Source: Thalassocella blandensis (lineage in GTDB: Bacteria > Pseudomonadota > Gammaproteobacteria > Pseudomonadales > Cellvibrionaceae). From it: 64,000 nucleotides of DNA. The stretch covers positions 124,001 to 188,000 of the forward strand of contig CABFPG010000007.1 in assembly GCA_902141825.1 (NCBI GenBank), given 5' to 3'. The notes beneath the pieces were generated by a model, which saw nothing but the letters and a program-made list of their open reading frames with translations, was not told the origin of the DNA and did not search any database. Shown in pieces: positions 34,278 to 43,634 of the stretch. Position numbers and translations under genes: made by a program. Within the stretch, counting starts at the first letter, position 1. Each line of letters begins with the position of its first letter.

Positions 34278-36461
34278 CTATTTAGCAATTTTCGCTTTTC
34301 GAATTAACTGCACGAATTCGTTGCGATAACCAAATACATCTTCACCGCGATTGGCCAGAGCAAGGGTAATTGCATCATCGTAAGTCCAATCGGCAAGATA
34401 CTTTCCTCCTTTCAGCAACTGCGCAAAACCCGCAACCGCGGTTGCAAATTGTATTTCCTGTTGCATTAGCGGACTTTGTTCGCTCATGCTGGTCTTGGCC
34501 GGAATCGCCTGGTTTATTAATTTTGAAGTACTTTCCTGCGGCAATTTATAACGCAGTTTTACAAAACCAAATTCCTCATGCTGCTGAGCGTTTTGAGCCT
34601 TGTTATCATCTTGCGATCGATTTCCCGCGTAACGGCTTTCATCAATCAGTTTACTGTCAGACTGACTCGGCGTGATTTCATAAATCGCGGTAACGGTATG
34701 CCCGGCACCAATATCACCCGCATCGACTTTGTCATTGTTGAAATCTTCCCGATTCAGCTTACGTGTTTCATAGCCAATTAAACGGTATTCACTGACTGTG
34801 GCCGGATTAAATTCAACTTGGACTTTGACATCTTTAGCTATGGGAAATAGAGAAGACGTCGCCTCTTCCACCAACACTTTTTGTGCTTCGCTCAAAGTAT
34901 CGATGTAAGCCGCGATACCATTGCCATTTTGTGCCAATTGCTGCATCAAGTGATCGTGGTAGTTGCCCTGACCAAAGCCCAGTACCGACAGAAATACACC
35001 ACTTTCTCGCTTGCGTTCTACATAGCTTTTTAATTCGTCGGGGTTAGTAATACCTACATTAAAGTCGCCATCCGTCGCCAGAATTACGCGATTCACAGCT
35101 TGCTTATCAAAGTGTGTTTGCGCCAGTTGATACGCTAACTGTATGCCTTGTGCACCGGCGGTGGAACCACCCGCATTCAAACCGTTCATAGCATCGAGAA
35201 TTTTTTGTTTTTCCTTAGCCGGAGTTGGTGCCAATACTGTTCCTGCCGCCCCGGCATATACCGCAATAGCTACCGTATCCTGTGGGTTTAATTGATCCAA
35301 TAACAGCGCCATGGACTGCTTTACCAGCGGAAGCTTGTCCCGACTGTTCATGGAACCGGACACATCCAACAAAAATACGAGATTGGATTTGGGCAATTGT
35401 TTACGCTCCAATTCATAGCCCTTTATGCCGATGTGAACCAACTGGTTCCCTGGCTTCCAGGGGGATTCGCTGACCACCACCTGGGTGGAAAAGGGTTGGC
35501 GCTTACTCTCAGGTAGCGGGTATTGATAATCAAAGTAATTAATCATTTCTTCGATGCGTACTGCATCTTTTTGCGGAAGCACTCCGTGGTTTAGCTGGCG
35601 ACGTACAAACGCGTAGGACGCGGTGTCCACATCGATGGAAAATGTAGACACCGGTTCATCAACCACTCGCTTTACTGAGTTTTCTTCTACACGGGTAAAA
35701 TCATCGCGACCTTCTTCTGGTGCCTGCGTACCGGTGATGTCGGTATTGGTAATCCCTGCGCTATTTCCTACACTATCTAAAGATGCTATCGGTTTGCGGC
35801 TAATGGTAGGTACACCCATGGCATTGGCACTACGTTTAGCCGATTCAGTAACAAAGCGCGCTTCTTTTTTTAGTTGTAACGCCGTGGTAGCAGGTGCTGA
35901 AGCACCGAAATTCTCTGCCAGTGCCTGCTCTTTTATTTCTACCGGATTTAGAGGCGGCGTGTTCTCGCCCGCCTGTTGTTTTCCTCTTTGCTCCGTCAGG
36001 GCATCTGCCTCTACTTTTTCCGGTGATAAAGCGGTGCCGCGCTCTGCAATCTCGACCGGTTGCAGAGCAATGTTGTTATCGTCAAAGTCTGTGGGTTTCA
36101 CCCCAATAAGAATTGCGAGCATTAATACACACGCGAAAGTTGCCCCTGCGCCATAGCGCCAGATAAGTTGTTGGGTCATGCTGTTTCTCCTACCGTTGTT
36201 GTTGTCGGTAGGACGTGATGACGACGCAAATCCTTGGAAAAATCTTTGCTTTATTTTTTGCCACCAGGGCAACGGCCCATGGTTGACGTTAGTTTGACCC
36301 GTTGCAGACGCGGCATCTGCCTCTGCTGCCTGGTGCGGTTGAGCCGCCGCAAAGGCCTGCATTGCTGCGTTTATGGCTTGTTGTTTAGCGTCCGGATTGA
36401 TCGGTGCTGCTTGCTGAGCATCGAAAAGTGATGCTAGTTTATCCGCTTGTTTATCACTCAT
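34278..36461 (-). CDS. Membrane VWA-domain protein (YfbK-like), partner of the ECF sigma factor
   Basis: The product is 727 residues. Residues 1-98 are a cytoplasmic Ala/Gln-rich segment, one membrane helix lies at about 100-120, and the rest is periplasmic: a family N-terminal region (about 270-330, ending in MINYFDYQYP), a VWA domain (about 360-535) with the complete metal motif D366-x-S-x-S in FLLDVSGSM, and a C-terminal DUF3520-type beta domain. The start ATG 36461 is preferred to ATG 36479 because GGGGG sits six bases before it; it overlaps the sigma-factor stop by 8 bases. The tight coupling and one-helix topology suggest that the N-terminus restrains the sigma factor; this is inferred. 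Confidence 0.88.
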   Translation of the reverse strand: MSDKQADKLASLFDAQQAAPINPDAKQQAINAAMQAFAAAQPHQAAEADAASATGQTNVNHGPLPWWQKIKQRFFQGFASSSRPTDNNNGRRNSMTQQLIWRYGAGATFACVLMLAILIGVKPTDFDDNNIALQPVEIAERGTALSPEKVEADALTEQRGKQQAGENTPPLNPVEIKEQALAENFGASAPATTALQLKKEARFVTESAKRSANAMGVPTISRKPIASLDSVGNSAGITNTDITGTQAPEEGRDDFTRVEENSVKRVVDEPVSTFSIDVDTASYAFVRRQLNHGVLPQKDAVRIEEMINYFDYQYPLPESKRQPFSTQVVVSESPWKPGNQLVHIGIKGYELERKQLPKSNLVFLLDVSGSMNSRDKLPLVKQSMALLLDQLNPQDTVAIAVYAGAAGTVLAPTPAKEKQKILDAMNGLNAGGSTAGAQGIQLAYQLAQTHFDKQAVNRVILATDGDFNVGITNPDELKSYVERKRESGVFLSVLGFGQGNYHDHLMQQLAQNGNGIAAYIDTLSEAQKVLVEEATSSLFPIAKDVKVQVEFNPATVSEYRLIGYETRKLNREDFNNDKVDAGDIGAGHTVTAIYEITPSQSDSKLIDESRYAGNRSQDDNKAQNAQQHEEFGFVKLRYKLPQESTSKLINQAIPAKTSMSEQSPLMQQEIQFATAVAGFAQLLKGGKYLADWTYDDAITLALANRGEDVFGYRNEFVQLIRKAKIAK

Positions 36462-37035
36462 AGTTGCCCCCTTCTGCATTCAGAAGGTTCAAATGTTTAC
36501 GTACCTGATGGATTCTCCAGGATACCGTACTCTCTTTGATTCCCAGAACTTCAGCCGCTTCGGCATGATTCATCCCCTCGCCAAAGACCAATACCAGCGT
36601 TTCTTTGAACCCTTCGCCCAGTTTGCTGACTTGCTGCAAGACCTGCTGGAGGTAAAGTGCCGCTTCGGCCGCGTGACCACTGGTTTCTTCACCAGTCACT
36701 CCACCCACCTCTAGTGCTGCTGACTCGTATGCTGTGACAGCCAAACTCTCGCGATCATCACTGCTGTGCCTCGCTTGAGTACGCTGCCAGTCTTTTGCAC
36801 AATTAATGACTAAACGATAAAGCCAGGTCGTAAACGCGGCATCACCACGATACTGTCCTATACCCTTCCCCAGCTTGATACAGGCCTGTTGCGTGATATC
36901 TTCTGCATCGGACACGCTGCCGCACCATTTCAAAGCGAAACGGTAAATCGTGTCATAACGAGCATTCAGCAATTGGCCAAACGCGTTTTGGTCACCCGCT
37001 TGTGCCGCTTTTATCAGCGATTGTTCCTGTTCCAT
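36454..37035 (-). CDS. ECF-type RNA polymerase sigma factor
   Basis: The product is 193 residues. Region 2 is at about 8-75 (FGQLLNARYDTIYRFALKW, DAEDITQQACIKL, then the -10-reading TTWLYRLVINCAKDWQR) and region 4 at about 128-182 with the helix-turn-helix MNHAEAAEVLGIKESTVSWRIHQVRKHL. The linker is longer and Ser/Glu/Ala-rich. It should direct polymerase to a small regulon, probably including its own operon. It is first in an operon with the membrane VWA protein, which overlaps its stop by 8 bases. A conventional zinc anti-sigma gene is absent. Confidence 0.93.
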   Translation of the reverse strand: MEQEQSLIKAAQAGDQNAFGQLLNARYDTIYRFALKWCGSVSDAEDITQQACIKLGKGIGQYRGDAAFTTWLYRLVINCAKDWQRTQARHSSDDRESLAVTAYESAALEVGGVTGEETSGHAAEAALYLQQVLQQVSKLGEGFKETLVLVFGEGMNHAEAAEVLGIKESTVSWRIHQVRKHLNLLNAEGGNYE

Positions 37036-37200
37036 ACCCGGTATATATCGTGTTTCCGTCAGGTTTTTGTATAAGACGGTGTCAGTGGCAGAATCCTTGG
37101 AAAAATATCACTATTTTTGCGATAGGTGTAACCAGCGAGGCAGTTTTATGAGGTGAAATCGCCAGGGATACAACACCCAGTATCCCCGGCGTAGATGTGC

Positions 37201-39522
37201 TTAAGGTAAACGATATGCCCAGCTGGCGTCATTGATGAAGGTTTCAGTATCGCGTTGTGCGTCTATACGCAAACGACCGCCGCTGTGACGAATAAAATGC
37301 CCGGGGAAGTTAAAAGACTCAAACGATCGGTACTGAGCGTCCCCAGCAAGGGAAGCTTTCACACAAAACGTTGCGTCCTGCTTGAAGCCGTTGGACGGGT
37401 TATTCTGATGTTCCCAGATCCAGTAGCCGGAGTGTCTTAAATATCTGTTGGGGTCACGTGCAGATTGGAATGACACACAATTTTCATCGGCGAGCCCCGG
37501 TACAATAGAGTAAGCCGCTTCTTTCGTCGGTCGCCCTTCCACACCGTCGAGGCGCACACTGGCATCATCACGCGAGCTAAAAAAGTGCCCGGGAAAGTTG
37601 CGGGACTCAAAGTTCAATGTGCCGTTGGCCGGTACCAGCAGCCATTGCATATCCTCACTGCCATCAAAGCTCCAGGTTTGGATGTTAGCGCCGTTCGCCG
37701 GGTTTTGATGACCTGCAATTTCAATTACTGTATCAGTTTCCGGGTTGCGAAGAATGTAAAACGGCCCTTCGTACGCCTCGGCCTGCCAGCGTTGGTTTTG
37801 TGTGAGATGGCATGGCTGCTGAGTCAGATTAGCGCCCAGATGATTGGCGCTGGCTTTGTCGATGCACATCCCACTGGCCACATTGACTAAGGCAAAACTG
37901 CCGTCATCCAGCTGCTGTGCGCGAAAAAGCTGGTTGCGCTTACCATGGCAATCATACTGCGATAGATTAGTGCCCGCGTTCAGTGAATACCCTTCAACAT
38001 CCGCACATTGCTGCACAGCATGACGTGGTCGTAGTTGATAGGTAACACCATCAATCAACCCGCGACGCAAATCTGTTGCAAAACTTCGCTGAGCAATCTC
38101 TTCGATGAGCAAACGGCACAACTCACCATTTTGTCCACCGTTATCAGAGCAGTGCTGCGCATTTAAACCAGCTGCTGTTGCCTCGCCTTCATACTGAACT
38201 TGTACGTCACAGGTAAAGCTGCCTTCAAAACGGATTCGCTGGGCAGCGTCAAACCAGTCAATTTTCGCTGGGTTAATTTGACAGTCGCGTCCGCGAATTC
38301 TCACCGTTTCTGCAACATACCCCAAAGCTGCAATCGCCATCGCTCGCTCCAGAGGCAGCGCTTGTCGTTGGTCCACCACAGGCACCGTGAACAGACGCTC
38401 CACATCAGCACCGTTAGTGTCTTCTGCCAGTTTCACTCCGTAACCATCACGCAGGTTTTTATCCACAACGAAACGATAGGTATTGTTTGCATTCAGATCC
38501 TGATGCGGTTGAAACCAGAGTAAGTTGGGGTTTTGTTGAGGACCACCGTAACGTTCAACTCGCCCGGCGATACGTTGTCCGGCTGCGTTGTACACTCGTA
38601 AACTTTCCTGATTAATACTGTTCGGCGTCAGTTCGCGACCAAACACCACGTACAGTCGGCTCGCCACACTGCGGCTTTCCCCTGACAAACTCCAGCCATT
38701 TTGATCGGGAATTGTAGTCGCAATAAATGGCGCAGGCTTGTTTTGTAAACGCAACCAAAGTGCTTCCCAGTATTGGGCAATATGATAGGCACGTTGCCAT
38801 GCACCGTGGGCACCTGCCAGATATTCGTGTTGCCCCCACGCCAGTGATTCGCGATATTTGCCCAGGTTGACTAGCAGGGCTCGCTCACCAATAAGCGCCG
38901 CCGCCAACAAGGTTGAAGCTGTGGATATTCGTGAGTTGAGGAAGAATGTATTTAATCCCATATCATCGTAAGTATCGACCAGATCTCCACGCGGCCAGGA
39001 CCAGTTGGTGGTGTAGTTGGGATTTTTATCTGCCAGCAGTAAAACATCAAAACCGGTATCACCTTCGTCCTGCCAGTGGCCATCGGCCTCTTCCAGTAGA
39101 CGCAAAAATGTATTATCAACCAGTTGGTCTTCCAGTTGATGCGAAGCCACCCCTAACAAAGTCGCCACCTGTTTTGCATAGTCACCATCCTGTGGAGATT
39201 TACGCAATAAAATGTGGTCGAGATACGCTTGCGTAAAACCTCCCCAATGTGACAGCTCACCATATTTTCCATCCGATGGCGCCAGGTTATCCACCTGATA
39301 GCCACCGTCCGGGTACCAGGACGAGCTGAGTAAAATGCCGCGTTCTTGTTGCAAAATCTGTTTAAGTTCGGGCGTTTGCACAAAGTGATCGAGCGCGAGT
39401 TGAGACACATACAAATGCATGGCTCCGCCAGAGGCGGAAGCCGCGTTTTGTAAACCACATAAAATTAAGGACAGCAGGACACAGACAATTTGTCTGTTTG
39501 CACACGGGAACAAGTTTTTCAT
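37201..39522 (-). CDS. Secreted zinc-phospholipase-C-like protein with ricin-B and AbfB lectin domains
   Basis: The product is 773 residues. A signal peptide (1-30) precedes a helical domain whose ligands follow Clostridium alpha-toxin spacing: His36 (MHLYVSQLAL), Asp72 (WYPDGG), His92 (ELSHWGG), His128 and Asp132 (GVASHQLEDQ). These suggest a zinc phospholipase C. An Ig-like segment follows (about 285-375), then a ricin-type beta-trefoil (about 495-640, with Q-x-W ends), then an AbfB-type trefoil (about 640-773, repeats of 'SxNFPGHFxR'). It is probably secreted and attaches to galactosyl or arabinosyl glycans while cleaving phospholipids; substrates are inferred. It lies upstream of the sigma factor on the same strand with a 165-base gap. 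Confidence 0.8.
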   Translation of the reverse strand: MKNLFPCANRQIVCVLLSLILCGLQNAASASGGAMHLYVSQLALDHFVQTPELKQILQQERGILLSSSWYPDGGYQVDNLAPSDGKYGELSHWGGFTQAYLDHILLRKSPQDGDYAKQVATLLGVASHQLEDQLVDNTFLRLLEEADGHWQDEGDTGFDVLLLADKNPNYTTNWSWPRGDLVDTYDDMGLNTFFLNSRISTASTLLAAALIGERALLVNLGKYRESLAWGQHEYLAGAHGAWQRAYHIAQYWEALWLRLQNKPAPFIATTIPDQNGWSLSGESRSVASRLYVVFGRELTPNSINQESLRVYNAAGQRIAGRVERYGGPQQNPNLLWFQPHQDLNANNTYRFVVDKNLRDGYGVKLAEDTNGADVERLFTVPVVDQRQALPLERAMAIAALGYVAETVRIRGRDCQINPAKIDWFDAAQRIRFEGSFTCDVQVQYEGEATAAGLNAQHCSDNGGQNGELCRLLIEEIAQRSFATDLRRGLIDGVTYQLRPRHAVQQCADVEGYSLNAGTNLSQYDCHGKRNQLFRAQQLDDGSFALVNVASGMCIDKASANHLGANLTQQPCHLTQNQRWQAEAYEGPFYILRNPETDTVIEIAGHQNPANGANIQTWSFDGSEDMQWLLVPANGTLNFESRNFPGHFFSSRDDASVRLDGVEGRPTKEAAYSIVPGLADENCVSFQSARDPNRYLRHSGYWIWEHQNNPSNGFKQDATFCVKASLAGDAQYRSFESFNFPGHFIRHSGGRLRIDAQRDTETFINDASWAYRLP

Positions 39523-39769
39523 AAGCGAGCGGAGGTTGTTAGAATTTATAGGAATGCCCTAGGGTAGCGGGTTTTTGTTACGAAATTCCTAAACATCTTG
39601 AAGCTGAGTAATGCGTCGCAAATCGTCCAGTGTTTTTTTGCCTAGCATGCAAAAATTTGATTTTCCTCAAGCACAGGTGCATTAAATAATTTTCTCGCGC
39701 CAAACGCTCCCACTTTTTTTAAAAATCACTACAGTACGCTCAATCGCAAAATAAAACCTGGAGGTATGA

Positions 39770-40537
39770 GTGGAGCACCACGAAGTAGTGTTGTACAACA
39801 AAGACGGGCATGTCTGTATTTTTTTTACAGACCTGGTAGAGGGCGAAGGTATTGCCAGCAACCAATTGGTGATTGTATCGGAGGGAGAAGCCGCACTGTT
39901 TGATCCGGGTGGGGATCTCACCTACACCCCTTTAAATATTGCTTTATCCCGGCACATCGATATAGAGGAAAATTTAAAATACGTTTTTGCTTCGCACCAG
40001 GACCCCGACATCATCGCTTCACTGCCTCGATGGTTAATGCACAGTCACTGCAAAGTCATCAGCTCCAGACTGTGGGCGCGATTTCTACCACACCTCGTTT
40101 CGGGTTTTGTTTCCAGTAAAATGAACAGCTCGCTGTTTAATCGCATGATTGAGCTGCCCGACGAGGGCGCAAAAATCCCTCTAGGAAATAGCCATATCGT
40201 CGCCGTCCCCGCGCACTTTCTCCACTCCGTAGGAAATTTTCACTGTTATGATCCACGCAGTAAAATTTTATTTTCCGGGGACGTTGGTGCGGCCATGACG
40301 CCAGGAGAAGACCATCAGTTTGTTGAAGATATGAAAGCCCATATTCCATTAATGGAAGGTTTTCATCGTCGCTATATGGCGTCCAATCGTGCCTGTCGAG
40401 CCTGGGTACATCGCGTGCGGCAACTCGACGTTGACATGATTGTGCCGCAGCACGGCAAGCCGATTAAAGGTCAACACCACATCCGGGAATTTTTACACTG
40501 GTTCGAGCATCTTGAATGCGGCGTGGATTTAATTTGA
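39770..40537 (+). CDS. Metallo-beta-lactamase-fold protein of the ODP (diiron oxygen-binding) type
   Basis: The product is 255 residues. The metal ligands follow the flavodiiron pattern: His76-x-Asp78-x-Asp80 in SHQDPDI, His149 or His152, Asp171 in FSGDVG and His228 in PQHGKPI. Unlike the common HxHxDH hydrolases, the HxDxD form binds two irons; such stand-alone domains are known as oxygen-binding diiron proteins (ODP), linked to signalling. No flavodoxin domain follows, so it is not a complete NO/O2 reductase. It probably senses O2 or NO, or is a remnant reductase. The start is GTG at 39770, with GGAGG five bases before it. It is monocistronic. Confidence 0.85.
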   Translation: MEHHEVVLYNKDGHVCIFFTDLVEGEGIASNQLVIVSEGEAALFDPGGDLTYTPLNIALSRHIDIEENLKYVFASHQDPDIIASLPRWLMHSHCKVISSRLWARFLPHLVSGFVSSKMNSSLFNRMIELPDEGAKIPLGNSHIVAVPAHFLHSVGNFHCYDPRSKILFSGDVGAAMTPGEDHQFVEDMKAHIPLMEGFHRRYMASNRACRAWVHRVRQLDVDMIVPQHGKPIKGQHHIREFLHWFEHLECGVDLI

Positions 40538-40545
40538 TCTACCCG

Positions 40546-40588
40546 CGATAAAGACCTGACTATAAAGCACTTGACTATAAAGCACCTG
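40546..40588. repeat. Tandem repeat, about 3 x 15 bp
   Basis: ACTATAAAGCACTTG at 40559-40573 and ACTATAAAGCACCTG at 40574-40588, preceded by a degenerate, shorter copy GATAAAGACCTG. It fills the gap between the ODP-like gene and the converging ldhA and ends two bases before the ldhA stop codon. Confidence 0.85.
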
Positions 40589-40589
40589 A

Positions 40590-41588
40590 CTAGATCTGTA
40601 CCAAAAAAGTATTGGGGTTACTCTGGCCCTGGCGAAATAAGGCTAAATTTGCCAGAGTCGTTTGCGCAATATTGGCCATCGCCTCCTGAGTGAAAAACCC
40701 CTGATGCGCAGTGATCAATACGTTGGGAAAAGTGGACAGTCGCTGAAACAGATCATCTTGTATGATTTCCAGCGACTTATCTTCGAAGAATAATTCAGAT
40801 TCCATTTCATAAACGTCGAGTCCCAGGTGAGCGATTTTTTTGCTTTTCAATCCTGCAACAACCGCCTGAGTATCAATAAGTCCACCGCGCGAAGTATTAA
40901 TAATCATCACACCCTCGCGCATTTGAGCAATTGTATCGGCGTTAATCAAATGCCGCGTCTCTTCATTCAATGGGCAGTGCAAACTAATTATCTCGGCCTG
41001 TGAAAATAAGGACTCTAAAGACACATAACGCGCACCCAGCGCTTCCACTTCAGCAGAGTGAAACTTGTCATAACACAGTAACTCACAACCGTAGCCGTGG
41101 AGTATTTTTGCCGTTGCGATGCCAATGCGGCCAGTGCCAATCAGGCCCACCGTTTTTTGTTGTAAGTTAAACCCCAGTAACCCCTCCAGTGAAAAATTTG
41201 CCTCCTTTACGCGGTTATAAGCCTTGTGTAATTTGCGATTCAAGGTCTGCATCAAGGCCACGGTGTGTTCTGCAACAGCCACAGGCGAATAATCCGGCAC
41301 GCGTGAGACACTAATCCCTTTTTGTTTCGCCGCGTCAATATCCAGGTTATTGAAGCCCGCGCAGCGCAATGCAATATGCCCCACTTGCATCTCATGCAGT
41401 TGTTCAATCACATCCCCGCTTAAGACATCATTCACAAAAACAGATATCGCTTCATAGTCCCGACACAAACCTGCGGTATGACTGTCGAGCTTGCCCTCAA
41501 TGAAGACCAGTTCCAGATCCGGATCATGGTTAAACTGATTGAGAAATTTTTTGTCGTACGATTTACTGCTGAAAACGGCAATTTTCAT
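40590..41588 (-). CDS. ldhA: D-lactate dehydrogenase (fermentative)
   Basis: The product is 332 residues and closely follows E. coli LdhA throughout (KIAVFSSKSYDKKFL at the start, ALRCAGFNNLD, NFSLEGLLGFNL, LHCPLNEETRHL, LGLDVYEMESELFFEDKS). It reduces pyruvate to D-lactate with NADH. The dinucleotide motif is GTGRIG near 150; the active site has Arg in NTSRGGLID, Glu in the DVYE stretch and His in TAHQGF. The ATG at 41588 is chosen since AGGTGA sits at proper distance; a GTG two codons earlier is too close to it. Monocistronic. Confidence 0.95.
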   Translation of the reverse strand: MKIAVFSSKSYDKKFLNQFNHDPDLELVFIEGKLDSHTAGLCRDYEAISVFVNDVLSGDVIEQLHEMQVGHIALRCAGFNNLDIDAAKQKGISVSRVPDYSPVAVAEHTVALMQTLNRKLHKAYNRVKEANFSLEGLLGFNLQQKTVGLIGTGRIGIATAKILHGYGCELLCYDKFHSAEVEALGARYVSLESLFSQAEIISLHCPLNEETRHLINADTIAQMREGVMIINTSRGGLIDTQAVVAGLKSKKIAHLGLDVYEMESELFFEDKSLEIIQDDLFQRLSTFPNVLITAHQGFFTQEAMANIAQTTLANLALFRQGQSNPNTFLVQI

Positions 41589-41753
41589 ATTCACCTGTCA
41601 CAATTAAACACAGTTCACTGACATCGCTCTCGGCGGCATAATGGTGGAGTTTGGTCCTGTAGGCGCAATGCTTCAAACAGATTATCAAATTCATGAAATG
41701 GACTTAACGCAACGCTCAAGTCCGGGCATAATTGCGCCTGACGCAAGCCACAG

Positions 41754-41783
41754 AATTTAAGACAATTTAAAACAATGTAAAGA
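41754..41783. repeat. Tandem repeat, 3 x 10 bp, just upstream of yeeN
   Basis: AATTTAAGAC at 41754-41763, AATTTAAAAC at 41764-41773 and a weaker AATGTAAAGA at 41774-41783. It ends 8 bases before the yeeN start codon, so the last unit supplies the purine-rich AAAGAG ribosome site. Confidence 0.7.
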
Positions 41784-41791
41784 GTAACGAC

Positions 41792-42517
41792 ATGGGCAGA
41801 ACCTTTGAGAACCGTAAGGCCAAAATGGCAAAAACGGGCGCCGCGAAAACCAAACTATATTCTAAATACGGAAAAGAAATATACGTCTGCGCCAAAAATG
41901 GCGGTACAGACCCCAATGCCAACCTGAGTTTACGTCGACTGATTGAAAAAGCTAAAAAAGACCAGGTTCCCGGCAATATTATTGATAAAGCCATAGACAA
42001 AGCCAACAGTGGTGTCGGAGAAGACTACGTCACTGTGCGCTACGAGGGTTTCGGACCGGGTAACTGTATGATTATTGTTGACTGTCTGACAGACAACAAT
42101 AACCGCACGTTCGGCGACGTTCGCACCTGTTTCAACAAAGCTAAAGCCAAGATCGGCGCACAAGGCTCTGTAGCGCACATGTTTGACCACCGTGCAATAT
42201 TCGCCTTTAAGCACGATGATGAAGATGAAGTGTTTGAAGCGTTAATGGAACACGATGTCGATGTCGCCGATCTGGAAAATGAAGATGGCATCATTACAGT
42301 CATCGCACCACAGCAAGAGTTCTTCAAAACCAAGACGGCCCTGAGTGAAGCCTTTAGCGATATTCATTTTGAATTAGAGGAAATCACCTTCATTCCGCAA
42401 ACGCACACCGAAATCACCGCAGAGGAAACAGAGGTATTCGACAAGTTAGTCGATATGCTTAATGACTGCGATGATGTGCAAGAGGTATATCACAACGTGA
42501 GTTTTTCCGAGAGTTAA
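41792..42517 (+). CDS. yeeN: YebC/PmpR-family protein, YeeN type
   Basis: The product is 241 residues. It aligns along its length with E. coli YeeN ([60 protein letters not shown]). The family contains ribosome-associated proteins (YebC relieves stalling at proline runs) and DNA-binding regulators (PmpR); which applies to YeeN is not settled. The C-terminal '[10 protein letters not shown]' tail is typical. It is monocistronic and followed by hairpins at 42580-42622. Confidence 0.92.
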   Translation: MGRTFENRKAKMAKTGAAKTKLYSKYGKEIYVCAKNGGTDPNANLSLRRLIEKAKKDQVPGNIIDKAIDKANSGVGEDYVTVRYEGFGPGNCMIIVDCLTDNNNRTFGDVRTCFNKAKAKIGAQGSVAHMFDHRAIFAFKHDDEDEVFEALMEHDVDVADLENEDGIITVIAPQQEFFKTKTALSEAFSDIHFELEEITFIPQTHTEITAEETEVFDKLVDMLNDCDDVQEVYHNVSFSES

Positions 42518-42579
42518 GCTTTACTGGTTAAGAACTGACCATACCTGACGGCTCTCAGCCCGTCAAAGAAATGCCTGAA

Positions 42580-42622
42580 GCCGACACCAAGCCCCGTCGG
42601 CCTAAGGCCACAAGCCTTTTTT
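42580..42622 (+). terminator. Terminator downstream of yeeN
   Basis: Two successive stems: GCCGAC (42580-42585) with GTCGGC (42596-42601), then AAGGC (42604-42608) with GCCTT (42614-42618) running into a six-T tract at 42617-42622. The second stem with its T tract fits a Rho-independent terminator for yeeN. Confidence 0.65.
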
Positions 42623-42836
42623 AGAACGCAATGTGTCAGGCAGCGGCAAACGTTTCTTCAAACTGAACAAATAACCACCAAAACCTCCTTCCTGTTTTAT
42701 TTCCTGCTTTTGATTACGGGCTTTGAAAGTCGCAATAAATAGAGATCTGCTAAGCTTAAAACAATTCAAGCAAAACACATGTTGTGAATGGCTCTCGAGG
42801 CATCGTGTTTTCCCCACCACCAGCACGGGTTTTCGT

Positions 42837-43298
42837 ATGAGTGAATACGCCCCTGAATACACCAGCAATGAAAAAAAGCAGTACCTGATAAAGGTCTGTG
42901 CGTTTGCTTTACCTGTTGTTCTGGTTTTTGGATGTTGGTTTGCTCCCTGGTTTCACCGCTTAATCACCTCGGCTAATTGCAGTGGTATCAATAGCGTATT
43001 CGGCTTAAACCTCACGGTGTATGGGATATTTGTCGGCATGCCAGTGCTCGCGGGTATTGTACTGTTTGCGGTAATGGGACCGAACTTGATGAAATCCATT
43101 AAGCTCTCACAGCACCCTCTGCCTGGCGAAAAAGTACTCTCAAAAACCAAATACATATATGGCAGTCAGGCACGTGCCCGCGCTTATATAATGCTGTTTA
43201 TTCTTTCATCCACGTTCATTGTGGCAGTACAGGGATTTTTCTGGGCCAAGGAATTGTTGTATTTATTGTTATATTCTTCGGTCCCGTCCTGTATTTAA
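42837..43298 (+). CDS. Small integral membrane protein of unknown function
   Basis: The product is 153 residues from ATG 42837 (MSEYAPEYTSNEKKQ); the frame is open back to 42723 but the extra 38 residues look non-coding. Three hydrophobic helices are visible at about 19-37, 58-80 and 115-137, so it is an inner-membrane protein with a cytoplasmic N-terminus. There is a Pro-Leu-Pro-Gly stretch before the last helix. No family recognised. It is isolated between yeeN and glyQ. Confidence 0.65.
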   Translation: MSEYAPEYTSNEKKQYLIKVCAFALPVVLVFGCWFAPWFHRLITSANCSGINSVFGLNLTVYGIFVGMPVLAGIVLFAVMGPNLMKSIKLSQHPLPGEKVLSKTKYIYGSQARARAYIMLFILSSTFIVAVQGFFWAKELLYLLLYSSVPSCI

Positions 43299-43634
43299 AT
43301 TGCCTAATGAGATGGTGCGTCACTACCCTTGTGAGCTTCTCTTAGTTTGCATCTCTTAGTTGGCATCTTTTAGTTCGCTTCTTGCGGGAGCACACTTAAT
43401 ATCGCCAGCTTCATTGAATATTGCTCAATACTTAGCCATTAACAGGCAAAAGTTTCATGTTATTTCACCAACACGTCGTCATGAAATTTTGAGCGACGAT
43501 ACCAAACTTGTATTTCTGAGAATTATTAGCAGCTATTCCCCCACAACGATGGTCGAATAGACCCTTGATCGCTATAATTGCCCCCCTTAAATTCCGCCGT
43601 TAGATGGCATTCTGGAAAAAATAGAGTATTTACC
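43299..43634. other. Leader region of the glyQ operon
   Basis: About 335 bases holding the promoter of glyQS. It contains the 3 x 14 bp repeat at 43338-43379. The glyQ frame is open from 43578 but the first 19 codons do not resemble the family. No riboswitch or attenuator was recognised. Confidence 0.5.
43338..43379. repeat. Tandem repeat, 3 x 14 bp
   Basis: TCTCTTAGTTTGCA (43338-43351), TCTCTTAGTTGGCA (43352-43365) and TCTTTTAGTTCGCT (43366-43379). The first two units differ at one base. It is non-coding and lies 256 bases upstream of glyQ. Confidence 0.9.

Noticed and set aside
42723-42836. N-terminal extension of the small membrane protein.
   Set aside because: The 38 extra codons have no hydrophobic or signal character and the better start is the ATG at 42837.
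43578-43634. Upstream extension of glyQ by 19 codons.
   Set aside because: The extra residues do not resemble GlyQ, and the family sequence begins exactly after the GTG at 43635.
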